DNA of 64,000 bases from positions 2,604,001 to 2,668,000 of the forward strand of contig JAMYGW020000001.1 of NCBI GenBank assembly GCA_025617375.2, read 5' to 3'. The notes under the pieces are model-generated. The model had not been told where the DNA came from and made no database searches. It saw only the letters and a list, made by a program, of their open reading frames with translations. The position numbers were made by a program, and so were the translations under genes. How positions within the stretch are numbered: the stretch's first letter is position 1; the number at the start of each line of letters is the position of its first letter. Below, in pieces: positions 23,206-35,246 of the stretch. The DNA is from Acarospora socialis. Its lineage: Eukaryota > Ascomycota > Lecanoromycetes > Acarosporales > Acarosporaceae.

Positions 23206-25295
23206 TCAAGCCATCAACGGGCCCACCTCGACCTGCTCACGCTTCTTGAGATCGGCTAGTTGATCAGCTTTCGCCTTGTCCCTGTCTTCTCTCCTTCGCG
23301 CGACTTCGATCTTCCCGAACCGTTTCTTGGCACCGAACTTCAGCTTGGTGATCATATCCCCCGCTTTCCCCTTGGTGATCGCCTCTGACGTCAGTTGATC
23401 GTCTGCTGTTCTGAATTTGTTCAGAAACGCTATCTGCCCATCACTTGCAGGCTTCGTCCTCCACGCCTCCCTCTTGGAGATAAAGTGCCAAGGAAAGGTC
23501 TCTGAAGCATACGTGTCGGCGGCATGCACCGCATCTGTGAACGTCTCGGTCGTAGCTATCTCTCGAGGTCGCATGAACGGACTTTTGGAGGTGCGGTTTA
23601 CCACAAATTCTGGAATCCTCGATGTGTGGCGAACTGACCACAGCTTCGGCGCTGTTCTCTCGAGGGTAAGAAAATCTCCGCCATTTGTCGACAGTATGTA
23701 TCGATCAGTTTCGACTTCAACCCAAGCCAATGGACTTGTGGCGCGGATGTGTCGCTCGCCTGAAGTATCATCAATGAGATCATAGAGGGACTCATAGTCG
23801 GTGAAGGTTATGCTGCCATTGATAGGCCTTGTCGACGTGGCGTCTCTTTTGCGTAATTCCAACAGTTTTTCTTGTTGAAGTTGCTCTTGTTCCGTGCGGT
23901 CTCGAAGCTCCTTGAGCTGATTAACATCAGCATCTTTGATGATCTCAGAAGGGTCAAGTCCGAATAGCGTTGGCGTGGTGACGACGCCAGTCTCAAGTGA
24001 AGCGACCATGTCCAGAACATGACAATTCTCCTTTCCTGGACTCAACCGCATACCGCGGCCTATCATCTGCACTAGCAGATTCCGTGATCTCGTTGGCCTT
24101 GCCAAAAGGACACAATCAATATTTGGAATATCCGTGCCTTCAGTGAAGACACCACAGTTCAGCAGCACCGGGAACTCTCCTTTTTTGAAAGCGTCTAGTC
24201 TTTCACTTCGAATCTGCTTTGCAGTATCACCCGTAATTGACCGAGCATCAATGCCGTGCTTCCGAAATGTCTCCATAAGACCAGACACATGAGCAAGGCT
24301 GACGCAGAATACTATGGTTGACTTCCTGTTTCCGGCCCTAGCAAGCCAAGCACGTACCGTTATCTCGTTTGTTGGCTCGGTATTTACTGCGTTTGACAGC
24401 TCACCAGGTCGGAAGTCACCGTTGGCTCCGTTCTTAACTTTTGATATGTCTGCCTTTGATTGCACGGTTGTGAAGATCACATCAGAGAGCCACTTCTCCT
24501 CTATCATGTCCACGTAGTCCCTAATGAATTAAGAGTGAGATGGGTATATTGCGGATCGGAGATCTCGCAACTCACTTGTGGTAGACTATATGATCAATAG
24601 CTGCGCCCAGCCTCAGTCCATCAAATCTTGACATTGTAGCAGACACGCCAACCAGGGCCGGCGAATGCTCCGTACAAGCGTCAAGTCCAAAGTGCCTCAA
24701 TGTCTCCATGTAACCTGGAGCCACGATATGATGCGCCTCGTCAACGAGCACGAGCTTGAAATTTCTAGGATTAAACTTCTCAAGGCGATCTCCAGAGATG
24801 ATGCTCCGCACAGATGCGATGGTTATGTCGGCTCCTCCAGAAGCGTGGACATTGCCCATCTCAATTTCAATGGATTTGGATGGGTAAGATTGAAGACAGT
24901 GCCGGGCCGCTTGCTCCACGAGCTCTCGGCGGTGGGCAAGAATGAGAGTCTGAGTGGCGTCATGGTCCGGTGGTTGGATCCTATTAATGAGTTGCGTGAA
25001 AATGACCTATGCTCCGTTACTAAAATAGCTCAAACAATACTACATCATGAACACTGACGGTCTTGCCGCTACCTGTAGCAAGTGATATACCCAGCCTTCT
25101 GTGTCCTTTCTTTAAATAAGAGAGTACGGACTGGATACATTCCTCTTGATACTCCCGTAATCGCACCGGTACAGAGGCATTGGTAGGCTTCTCGGCCAAG
25201 CGATGGAGTGGAGTAGCAGCTGCAGTTAAGTGGCGAGATCTCGGTAATCTGGGAACTTGGAAGAGCTTCGTCAAGCTTCGTGAGATCGCTTGCAT
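23206..25295 (-). CDS. IRC3: IRC3-like mitochondrial DEAD/DEAH-box helicase
   Basis: Three exons: 25,059-25,295, 24,576-25,006 and 23,206-24,520, with introns of 52 and 55 bp (GTCAGT...CATAG; GTGAGT...CATTAG), 660 residues in total. The N-terminus [22 protein letters not shown] is basic and hydroxylated, a likely mitochondrial presequence. It is followed by the Q-motif-like [11 protein letters not shown], Walker [10 protein letters not shown] (75-79), motif Ia [13 protein letters not shown] box VLVDEAHH (168-171), VSATMSR and the helicase C lobe with [29 protein letters not shown] and [13 protein letters not shown]. This superfamily-2 set matches IRC3, a branch-migrating helicase that maintains mitochondrial DNA in yeast. 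The first intron falls directly after the Walker A threonine. Confidence 0.9.
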
Positions 25296-25608
25296 GCTTC
25301 ATGGTGATCATTAGAATGACCTCTCCAAGTTTAGGGAGCTAGCTTTCCTGAGGTTGCGATCCATAGGGCTGAACGTGGAAGCACGGACGCCAACGTATGT
25401 AAAGTTTATTGACTTTAGTCAAATGAAGAAATCGAGCTTCTGGAAAGCCCATCACCACTAGCATTTCCTTTCCATAGCCCGCATCAAACTCACTTGACCT
25501 CCTAACTATCATGGAATTCTATGTCCGCCCCCATACTATGTACAAAAAGCCTCCTTCGCAGTACACTTTGTATATACATGTCCTGCGAGAACCTCGCCAT
25601 ATACGAGC
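25296..25608. promoter_or_regulatory. divergent promoter IRC3 / RRN5
   Basis: 313 bp between opposite start codons; must contain both promoters. A GTATATACATG stretch at about 25,570 is TATA-like for the plus-strand gene. Confidence 0.45.
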
Positions 25609-27606
25609 ATGTCGGTGTCGTCCAGCCCCATCGATACAACGACAGAGGCCGAGTCTCGAGGATCACAGAGTAACGCGAGTTCAACGTCCCATGAGGTTGA
25701 TGCTCTCGACTCAGAAGAGTCAGCCAATTTGGAAGCAGACACAGACTCATCTGGCTATGAGCAGCTAACAGCGACCGGTCCTTGCAAAAAACGAAAGTCA
25801 CGAGATTTGGCTGAAGATCGTCGGAAGAAGCGTTACAACGAACAGTACCGTCAGCTTCTTAATGATACGATCAATACGGCAGTAGGTGAATCAGACCATG
25901 GCGAGCATGAGCGTGCTCCACCAAGTCAACATGGGCTCAGCTGGTGGACAGCCGATGAGAAAGCCATTATGTTCAATGTAATTACCCGGAAGGGCGAGAA
26001 TGATTTTCGCTCTATCGCTGCGTTAGTCAGGACAAAATCCGAACTGGAAGTCCGAGTTTATCTACAATCGATTCGGAAGGCTTTAGAGACGAAACTTTGT
26101 CAGCCTCGCGCGGATCGACTTTCCCTCATCGATATACCTGCTGCGGCTGAAATTGGCAAAGAATGTTGCTATGTTCTCAACCAGCATGCGCAGAGTCTGA
26201 GCTCTCTGCAGCAAGTTCATGAAGAGAAGGTTGAGCACCAAAAGCATGCTGAGTTTTGGCTTCTGACACACGACATAGCTGAATGGGTGGAAGGTCATAT
26301 GGCAGATGAAAGTTTGGAGGGCGCCGACATCCGTGAAAGATTGCCTGCGGTCAGCCTTCTGAATCTTCCGAGATGGCTAGAGCTTTCTGCGCGTATATTT
26401 ATGAACCCAGCAGCACCACGTGAGGACGAGAATTGGCAAGCTATGGTTGAAGGCATGGACGGCCCCTCTATTATGAACACAGCTTTTTCGGATTTTCATA
26501 CGCTAGCTCTCAGCGTCACGAAGCGACTGGTACAATCTTCACTATTTTACGCCATGTCGCGGCTTCGTGCTACAGACTCAAGCCGGTACAGGTATCGCCC
26601 CGTTGTAAGAGCCAAGGATGTCAGAGTCGCTGTTCAGGTCCTTGGCATGAAAGCTACTGCCTATGACTTTTGGACAAGAGCACCAAGAAGATGCAATTTA
26701 CACATCTACCGAAGTAGGGGGAAGAACGGGGGACGCGTTGAAAACTTGGATTATGATCAGGTCGAGCGCCTACTCAGGCGAGAGGAGATTGGAGAGCGGC
26801 ATGAGGACAGGCAAACAGACAGCCTGGAAAACAACATCGCAGAACACGAATCTGACAACAAGATAGCACCCGCGCCTACTAAAGCGACAACAACTGAAGT
26901 GAGTGGTCCTGAGACATCTTGCCGATCATCTAGCTTTACTGGTAGCAACGACTCCCGTAGCACCGAGGGAGAAAGTGAGATTGAGATTGACCAGGAGCGG
27001 CTGAGTAAGCAGCGTCGAGCTCAGCGACAGCTTGAGCGCGATGAAGACGAGTACGTCGAGAAGTTTGACCAACAAGTCAGTCAGGCCGAGGAGGAGCGGA
27101 TATGGAACATATTGGGGGAGACTTCAACTTCGAAGGTCAAAGCGGAGAACATCGACCTGCCCAAAAGACCTGATACCCGAGGAAGGCCGGAACCCAATCT
27201 AGTACATTGGAGGGACAAGATAGAGTTTTGGAGTGATTGGGAAGGCTTCAACACGCCAATCCCTTGTTACTATACCGGTCATCCGAGAATGGACATAGTT
27301 GGGCTACATAATGGGCTTGAGACGAGCGAAGAAGAGGCTTTATTTAGCAGTGGACGCTATGTCAAAGCTGAGACAGTGGACGCGGAAGATGACAAAGGGC
27401 CAGAGGCCGACAGTGCTAAGATAGACCCAGAAAAAGATGTCACGACAGAATACACCTCAATAGGCAGTGGCAATGACGATGTTGAGAGCACTAGCGACAC
27501 ATCTGAAAACAGAACCTGCAGGGCAGATCTGGTGGACAACGACTCGGAGCTCCCTCCTCGCATCAATCGAGAAGATCGAAGCTTGTCGCCGGGAAGTGCT
27601 TATTGA
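25609..27606 (+). CDS. RRN5: RNA polymerase I upstream activation factor subunit Rrn5-like
   Basis: A single-exon gene of 665 residues starting at the ATG at 25,609. The N-terminus is acidic and Ser-rich with a basic patch KKRKSR...RRKKR. Residues about 112-156 (WWTADEKAIMFNVITR...VRVYLQSI) form a SANT/Myb-like domain of the type found in Rrn5. Around 295-350 a histone-fold-like segment follows (FHTLALSVTKRLVQSSLF, then VRAKDVRVAVQVLGM). The C-terminal third is acidic with a coiled coil. In yeast Rrn5 forms the UAF complex with Rrn9, Rrn10 and histones at the rDNA promoter, so a nucleolar role is likely. The domain order supports the call; overall similarity could not be measured. Confidence 0.75.
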   Translation: MSVSSSPIDTTTEAESRGSQSNASSTSHEVDALDSEESANLEADTDSSGYEQLTATGPCKKRKSRDLAEDRRKKRYNEQYRQLLNDTINTAVGESDHGEHERAPPSQHGLSWWTADEKAIMFNVITRKGENDFRSIAALVRTKSELEVRVYLQSIRKALETKLCQPRADRLSLIDIPAAAEIGKECCYVLNQHAQSLSSLQQVHEEKVEHQKHAEFWLLTHDIAEWVEGHMADESLEGADIRERLPAVSLLNLPRWLELSARIFMNPAAPREDENWQAMVEGMDGPSIMNTAFSDFHTLALSVTKRLVQSSLFYAMSRLRATDSSRYRYRPVVRAKDVRVAVQVLGMKATAYDFWTRAPRRCNLHIYRSRGKNGGRVENLDYDQVERLLRREEIGERHEDRQTDSLENNIAEHESDNKIAPAPTKATTTEVSGPETSCRSSSFTGSNDSRSTEGESEIEIDQERLSKQRRAQRQLERDEDEYVEKFDQQVSQAEEERIWNILGETSTSKVKAENIDLPKRPDTRGRPEPNLVHWRDKIEFWSDWEGFNTPIPCYYTGHPRMDIVGLHNGLETSEEEALFSSGRYVKAETVDAEDDKGPEADSAKIDPEKDVTTEYTSIGSGNDDVESTSDTSENRTCRADLVDNDSELPPRINREDRSLSPGSAY

Positions 27607-28149
27607 AGACCAAACTAGCATGGAGCTCGACGTCGATCCTTAGAAATACGTGTATGAAGGAAGCAATGAGGAGGATAAGTCAGAGGGCGATAACAAGCCA
27701 ACTTCGAGGCTGATGAGCGGAGTTCTATCGATGTCCGCATCGGCTTATTTGAGCCATTAATCGTCTCCCGGAGCCACACCGTGACTCAAGCGGAGGTTTT
27801 CGAAACAAGAGATAAGGGTCTCATCCTCTTTGCTGGGAGATATTGGTATTGCACAAACAATCCAACATATTTGCCCGGCTGAGCCGAACCTGATCTGAAC
27901 TTCTGCGGTGCCCTCGACTGATCCCACGCTCGATCTGTACTAGTCATACATGTTCTAAGTAGACGCAACAAATGTGAGATGGTGTTTGGAAAAAGTCAGA
28001 CCCTCGAGACATCCAGGGAAGTAATCCTTGTGGTAACTTCCACTAGAAAGCAAAAGCCACATTATGTTCGGCCAGTGACGACCTTGTAACGCTGGCCGCA
28101 GCCAACAACGCCCCGTAACACCTCTAAGCATCACACATTGTGCCCTCCT
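27607..28149. other. intergenic region between convergent RRN5 and Swi3/Rsc8 genes
   Basis: 543 bp receiving transcripts from both sides. No gene, RNA or repeat recognised. Confidence 0.4.
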
Positions 28150-30518
28150 TCACAGCTCAAAGCTTCGGTAATCCTTATTATCCACACTTATTGGCCTAGC
28201 CGCGTCTGCTGTATCGCCACGGTTCTCCTGAAAGCCAAGCTTCTCCGATCCGCTCACGCTCTCCGCGGCCTCATGCGCGGTCTTCAGTCCTTCCTGGCCC
28301 CCTTGCAAACTCGCCAGCCTGAGCATCTCTTCCACCTCATGTACCCGTTTCTTGAAAGCCAGCCGGTCGAGGAAAAGTTGCTGCCTGCCACGCTCGAGAT
28401 CACGCCGCTCCGCTTGGAGCACTTCTTCCATTCCGGAGAACTGTTTCAGCTTGAGTTCGAATTTCTGGAGGGTGATGTTCACAGCGGCCGCGACCAGGCG
28501 GGTCATCTCACGCTCCTCGTGAGAAGCCAGGGCTGCGGCACGTGCGGCAGAAGCCGCGAGCGCGACAGTGGGCAGTGACGTCGGCTGTTGCGGACCTGTG
28601 TTGAGCGCGACTTGATTGTCCAATTCCGGCGGTGGGCTTCGGCCACGGTCGACTTCCATCGAATCCTCAGACTTCAATCCTGGCTTTCCTCTACCCTTAT
28701 CTGCGTTGTGGTCAGCCGGCGAAGCGCTCACTCCCTTCTCAAGCTGGTTGCGTAATCCACGCCGCAGTTCCTCGACGGACTTGCCGGCAGCCGCAGCGGC
28801 AACACTAGGCTCGCTCATGCCGGCAAGGAAGCTGACAACGGACATGACGGGGTTATCACTCTGTGTGAATGGAACCTTGCCGCCACTGACGACGCCCAGT
28901 GATCCGATACTGTTCATGTCGGACTCGTTCTCCAGATATTTGTCTTCGATCTCAAGTTGCAGGAACTTGAGGACGCATTCCTCGCGTGTCCGAGTCCCGA
29001 CGTGGTCGGCTACAGAGTTCCAGTTTTCATCAAACATCTCCAACCCTTCCAGCAGCAACAGGAGTTCGGCGTCTGTCCAAGGGGCATCCCGATCTGGAAC
29101 TGTAGTGTATGTTTCGTTTTCCAGTTTGAGGAAGTCGCTCGCTTGATGCGTGGCGGGAAACCGGCCTTGCAGGAAGCAGCTCGGGCACAGATCGTACTTT
29201 GTTTTCGCAGCCGCTTGCCCAACGGCTAAAGGTGCAGTCTTACCATAGTGAAATCGAAACCGTGTACAATCAACACCGCACGAATAGCAATTAATCTGCT
29301 TCCTCGGCTCTTTTGCAAGATCCTCAATCGCCTTAACAGCTGACTCTCCGCTGGCAGCGCCATTGGCCGCAACCTCTTCTCCGTTCGCTTGTTTGTCTTT
29401 ACCGCTTGGAGATGTGAGGTCTTTGCCGTTCTGATCATAGAAGTTGCGTCGAATTTCAAGATTCTTCGGTAGCTTCGATGCGGGAGAGTCACTGAGCGCT
29501 CGTTCAGTGCCAACAGTAGGCTTGCCAGGAGTCGTAATGGATCTAGGAGCCGGCTGAAAGGGCTGGAGACCCCGTGGGGTGTCAGCTGTGATGCGGAAAT
29601 GGCCGGTAAAAGGAGGGCCGATGGCGGATGGTCTTGAGTCGGGATCGATCTATGGCAATCTTTGATCAGTCTCGCAGCAAGAACCGAAAGGGGCCAAGAT
29701 ATACTTGATAATTGATCAGCCCCCATTGTTCCAGGAATGCATGAACCCTCATAATGGCACACACATCTCCGGCAAGATTCCTCCTACAAGCTGTAACAGT
29801 GAGATACTCCGGCGGATTCAGTCGGTAAGTATTAATCATAAAGTCTCGGTAGTCCTTGTATACCGCTGGGGTCTTGCTGCGATTGCGATTGTTGAAGAAC
29901 TCTGGCATGGCTTTCTTTTCTAGTGGATGTATGGTGTGCATATCGAACCACGTGCTGTAGCTGGGTAGTACTATCGCATGCGTTTGCGCTATCAAATGAG
30001 AACGTGCTGAAGATTCGAGGGATGCTTTTGTCTGCGTCGGTTGGCTATCTGCCGGCCCGGCTTCCGGTTGTGGTGTGCCCGTCCCCTCAACTCCGTCTTT
30101 GTCCTGGCTGTTACGCTCCTTCTTCGCTTCAGAGCCCATGCCAGCCATTTCTTCATCCTCGCGATCGTCATCCTCCTCATCTTGGGGCCTTGGGGCGTCA
30201 GGTGCATCTAGTGGGTTATCTGACAAAACCGGGGGCGTAAAGTCTGTAAGTTCCTGTGGAGATCTGGCACCCGCCGCTGCATTTGAATCCTCCAGACGCG
30301 CTATGCTCAACGTGTCTGCGCCTACATCAAGACTCGTCAGTATAAAGATTGCTTGTGATATAAGGAAGCATACCTTTATCAACACCGCTATCGGTAGGCT
30401 GCGCGTTGTTGACTGTCCCAGTCCGTGTGTCGGTTGCGCCTTGTGGGTTATGTGGGTGAGTGACATTGCCGGAGACTGGAGCAGCCTGATCTCCCAAGTC
30501 AAGGGACTCGTCATCCAT
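28150..30518 (-). CDS. SWIRM/ZZ/SANT chromatin-remodelling subunit (Swi3/Rsc8, SMARCC type)
   Basis: Three exons: 30,374-30,518, 29,705-30,321 and 28,150-29,649 with introns of 52 and 55 bp (GTATGC...ATGTAG; GTATAT...CATAG), 753 residues. Domains in order: acidic linker; SWIRM (about 168-254: [20 protein letters not shown]...); ZZ-type zinc finger (C375, C378 ... CPSC at 409-412); SANT (from about W445: [16 protein letters not shown]...), which reads [11 protein letters not shown]-like as [16 protein letters not shown]; and a long C-terminal coiled coil. This is the architecture of the core scaffolding subunit shared by SWI/SNF and RSC complexes, which works as a homodimer in the nucleus. I cannot decide between Swi3 and Rsc8; filamentous fungi may have one protein for both. 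Confidence 0.92.
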
Positions 30519-30917
30519 TGTGGCGTTGTAGATTTAGTTGATTGTTTGCGCCTAACTCGTCCTCCACAACCCGCAAGTGTTCCGAGCTGTTGCAATGCTG
30601 TTGTTTCGCTTGGTGGATGCGCGTAAAAGAGGGCGGAGATTCGTCAAATGGTTTGATGACAGAGACAACTCGTGCGGTAGCGATTGGATCGAACGTACAG
30701 GATATTGAAAGATTGTTCAAAGTGCACTGAAGGCACCAATTCGATGACAGCCTTCTGCACGTTTGGACAATGTCGATTATGGTGCAAAAGTGAAGGGTGT
30801 TCAAAGATGGCTTAGTCAGATGAGGCTTTCAGGCTAGGTATAAACGGCTTAGGTACACTATAACTACCTAGGTAGGTAGGTACCTTATCCGCGCTACGGT
30901 ACCGAATAACGCTAATG
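30519..30917. promoter_or_regulatory. upstream region of the Swi3/Rsc8 gene, ending at a transposon target site
   Basis: About 390 bp of GC-balanced DNA with the intergenic motif family at 30,838-30,905 (CTACCTAGGTAGGTAGGTACC, GCGCTACGGTACC). It ends at the 6-bp target duplication CTAATG (30,912-30,917), after which the AT-rich element starts. Originally it probably continued directly into the ETF-alpha promoter at 41,872. Confidence 0.55.
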
Positions 30918-31435
30918 TACAGTGGACAATAACGAGGTTACCAACACATCAAATTTTTTTCAAATTTTCACAAAGTGTTAATGAATATTCATCATTAACA
31001 ACATGTAGCCATAGATTGTAGTAGAGAAATCATGATCTATAAGTAAATAATCAACATTCTCATTGTTGTACAAACAAACTCATCAACTACAACAATGATC
31101 ATCTTCATCTCAGTCATTAATGATATGACACAAACACAGAAAAACAAAGTAAATACTTTTTAATATAAAGACTGATCTGAGAAACTGATTGTATGAAAAT
31201 ATACAATAATGAATTTCAATTTAACAATACTCAGACACAGATTCTGAAGAAGTGAAAAAATGAAATAAAAATCAAAATATAATCAGAAAAAAATCACATC
31301 ATAATCAGCATGCTGCAGCAGACTTTATATATTGAAGTAATTATTATATAGTCTCAGTTTATATGATTTACAGCAATATACAACATTATACATTACTGAC
31401 ATCTTTTTAGCAGAGAAGAGAACAAGAAAAAATGT
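30918..31435 (+). repeat. left terminal inverted repeat
   Basis: Pairs with 41,397-41,871 in inverted orientation. The outermost 35 bp are almost identical and still contain GG, CC and CG. Further in, the copies are diverged but clearly related, e.g. shared CAGACACAGATTCTGAAGAA and CATTACTGACATCTTT blocks. The left copy has an extra segment of about 50 bp near 30,977-31,025. Confidence 0.85.
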
Positions 31436-34400
31436 GTTAACTGTGATAAAAGAAACAACTCATTTCAAGTATTACTCTCTGAAATCTAAATCATACAATA
31501 TTAATGATGTATAGAAATGTATTTCTATATCAGAGAATTTTTGAGATGTTTGTAACAATTATCAATGATATGATCACATGATCAAATGTAATCACAATGT
31601 GAATATCAAGATTAACAAAATCAGAAAAAAAAAGAAAAAAAAGAAACAGAAGAAGTAGATGATTCAGATATATTTAAATTGTATGACTTAGACATTTATC
31701 AAATATTTTAAATAGAAAATAAATATGTATTAATACAACAAGATAACAAGCTGTCAAAAAGTGCAGTGTTCTAACTGCTTTTATTGTTTTAATTAGTTTT
31801 AGTATCAGAGTCTGAATCATATAAGTAGATTAAGTTAATTGCAGTTAACTTATTCAACTAATCAGTCTGCACAGTCAATGATAACAACAGTGTATGTTTT
31901 TAGTACAAGTATTCTATATATCTCTCAATACAAGTACACAAATCATTTTTTGTGATCATCAACTCTCATATAATACATCAATGAACTATCATCTGAAGAA
32001 ACATCAAATTCTGCAGCAGTAAAGTCTTTTAAAATTGTTAATTGATCATTGAATAATGTATCTTTCTGATATAGAGATTAATAGAGAATTTTAGAAATAA
32101 AATTATACAACTTACTCAAGATAAATTGAATAATTGAGTAATATTCAATTTAATTCTTTAAGAAAACTTCTTTTTCTGTTCTTTTTTCTTAATCTTTATC
32201 TTTGTATTTTCATCAATCTTCTTCATTTTAATCTCTTTCAAATTATACAACTCATTCTTTACAAGAGTAATCAATCATAACTTGTATATATGATTTGTTT
32301 TGATGCAATAATCTCTCAATAAAGTCAAGACATTCAAAATCTTCATGACTGCTTTGTTCTCAATATGTTTCAAATCTGTCTTGATATTTCATGCAACTGC
32401 AAAACAGAAGAAATTATGAAAATGTTGTATGACTGAAGAACATTTAATTTCTGAAAGAATGTCACTTTATATGAAAGATAACAGATCATCAATGAAATGA
32501 TTGTTCAACAAAAATGTACAGTGTTGTTCTGTACAATATCAAAAGATTTAAGTTAAAAAAAGTTTGTATGAATTGCAATGATGTTAAGATTTAAATCACT
32601 ATATAATTCAAACTTTTTCAACTTCTTTTCATCATCAGAAGTTTATGAGAACTTTTGTCATGCAAGAGTGATGATTGTGCAATGTTTGAAAACTTAATTA
32701 TTGATGATCATTAATGAAAAAGTTATATAACTACTCAGAGCTGTTGTGTCAGCATGAGTTCTTTAACTTTCAACAGCATGAGTTGCTTGAAGTATACAGT
32801 GATTTACAACTTATTAAGCATCTTTTTCATGTCTGAAAAGAAAGTTTCAAGTTGTATGACTGAAAGAAAGAGCATTCAAATCAATGATGACAGAAAAATA
32901 AAAATTAATAATGTTACAATTATGAGAACAGTATTTGTATTGAGTGAAGAAGTATTCAGTAAAATACACAACATCTTTAAAAATGCAACATGAATTTCAT
33001 GATGATGAAGAAATCATTTTGTACAATTTGAATTATCTAAAAAGAAAGAAGATTTGCAAGCAAAAAAATCACAATTTCTGAAGATAGACATTCAACATGT
33101 TTTTTGAATTAACATCAGTGAATGTTTCATTTTCAACAAAATTTGCTTCATCATCATTTCATACAAAATTCTCACTTAGCTCATGATGTTCATTACATTC
33201 AATCAGCTCTCTGTTTTAATATACATAATTTTTATAAGATTTAGCAGATTCTATCAGAATTGAATATATCTTGAAGACAATATATAATTGTACAATAGTA
33301 TATAATTGCTTGTACATCTCAACATAACATCATGAATCATCAACAAGAACATTTTTCACTTTTACATCTTTCAGAACTATGCTCAATGCTTATAATTATA
33401 ATGTAAATCACTTAAGAGTTGCAGCAGAAAGATATTCATCAACATTTTTTTAGTCAGTATTTATTGTATGATTAATTGTGATGAAAACTTATCTCAGTCA
33501 TTATATAATGCTCTTATGATCATCATCACTTCTTTATTCACTCTTAGCACATAATTCTCAGCATTGATAATTTCTGAACAATGATATAACATTTATGAGT
33601 TACTCACTACTGAATTTGATTGATTGAGTTGCTTTTATACAAGATAAATGTTTCATAATTTCACATAATCATGAACTTCTTATCAAATGATGAACATATA
33701 CAGTGTTATTAGTGTGATGCAGTCTGCAAGACTGATATTATTTTAAAGATCTTGCTGCATAAGATCTTTAAAAAATGTCTGTACAAATTATTTAGTAAAT
33801 TATATAAAGTAATATCAACATAGAAATAACTTACTCATCATCAAAACAGTTGACTTTTAATCAACTGACTTCATCAAGCTTCAATTTGTTGATTTGCAGT
33901 GCTGATATCAAAGAAATAAATCTTTGACAGTTGTGTATGTTCATTTGCAGTTGTACAATTCAGTGCATGATGAACTTTCACACATAATGATGTTTTCTTG
34001 TCTCAATCAGAGCACAAAATTTGAGAATGTGCTTTCAAATTGCAAACAACATTCAGATACTGACAGAGTACATTGATTGTTGTATAATTTGATACATTAA
34101 TATAAATTCATGATAAATATCTGAAATAAACATCAATTTCAACATAGATCTCAATGTCTCAACAGAATAGTTTGTCATGATCATCAATAGATCATAGATA
34201 ATTGAGTCTCAACACAATATATTCTTCATGCTGACATTGAAGATCTTTTGTACAACAAATATGATCTTGAGAATTTAAATGTTTAATCATATTAAACAAA
34301 TAATCTCTAATACAACATGTCAAAAAGTGATCAGAAATAGAATCAGAATGATATACTAATAAATATTGAATTCTTTCATACAAAAGTGAGTATGAAGCAA

Positions 34401-34877
34401 TTCTCATTCATATTTATCAATGACATCAATATTCAACTCTTTCAACACAAGCTGTGTCATTTCTTCTTTTATCTCTTCAATGTTAAACAGAGAATGTCAA
34501 TGAATCATTTTTATTTCTTTTTGTAATTATACAATTTTATGCAATTCAATTTCATGTTCTTTTTTCTGCAATACATGTAGTATTTGAACATTATTGAGAT
34601 ATACTTCATAAAACAAAGCAACAATCTTAATTTGTAGTTCAGAAGTATCAATGATTTTGATTTTCTTTGAAATTTGTTATTCTTGCAATCTTTGCTCAAT
34701 CATACAATAACTACAAGTGATGTTTAACTCATCTTGAAGTTTTCTGCTAATATCTTGACTAAAGTGATTTTCTTAAAACAACTATATGACATAGTCTTTG
34801 CAGAAGTCAAGATTCACAGTTTGTGCTGATATTGTGAACAATGAATTTTATTTGTATGATTTAGAAATTAAAATTTG

Positions 34878-34970
34878 TGTGATTGTGACTGTGTATATTA
34901 TTACATAAGCAAGAAAATTGAAACTCATGTGATTGAAACTGTGTATATCTTCACATAAGCAAGAAAATTA
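34878..34970. repeat. two-copy tandem repeat, 50-bp period
   Basis: TGTGATTG...ACTGTGTATAT...ACATAAGCAAGAAAATT occurs twice in a row at 34,878 and 34,928 with a few differences. It lies in the outer element, just left of the nested LTR element. Confidence 0.6.
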
Positions 34971-35029
34971 ATTTTCTTTCTATAATATCAATGAACTACA
35001 GTATTGTACAAATTGAATACAATTATTAT

Positions 35030-35246
35030 TAAATTTATTGAAAGATAAAAGAAATACTCATGCTATACTGCTGACTAACTGTCTATCTAGTGAAACATAC
35101 ATCATTGACTTGATCATGATCAATGTAAGTTGTAAAGATTGTTTATTCACATGCTTTGTCATACAGACTATATGAGTAATGAGTAATCTCTGATGCTAGT
35201 TTCAACTAAGACTATGAAAGCAGTTAAAACATTGCACTTCTCAACA
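35030..35246 (-). repeat. 3' LTR of the Copia fossil
   Basis: 217 bp, direct repeat of 40,272-40,488, with roughly 10% difference judged by eye. Outer flank ATTAT. Confidence 0.85.
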
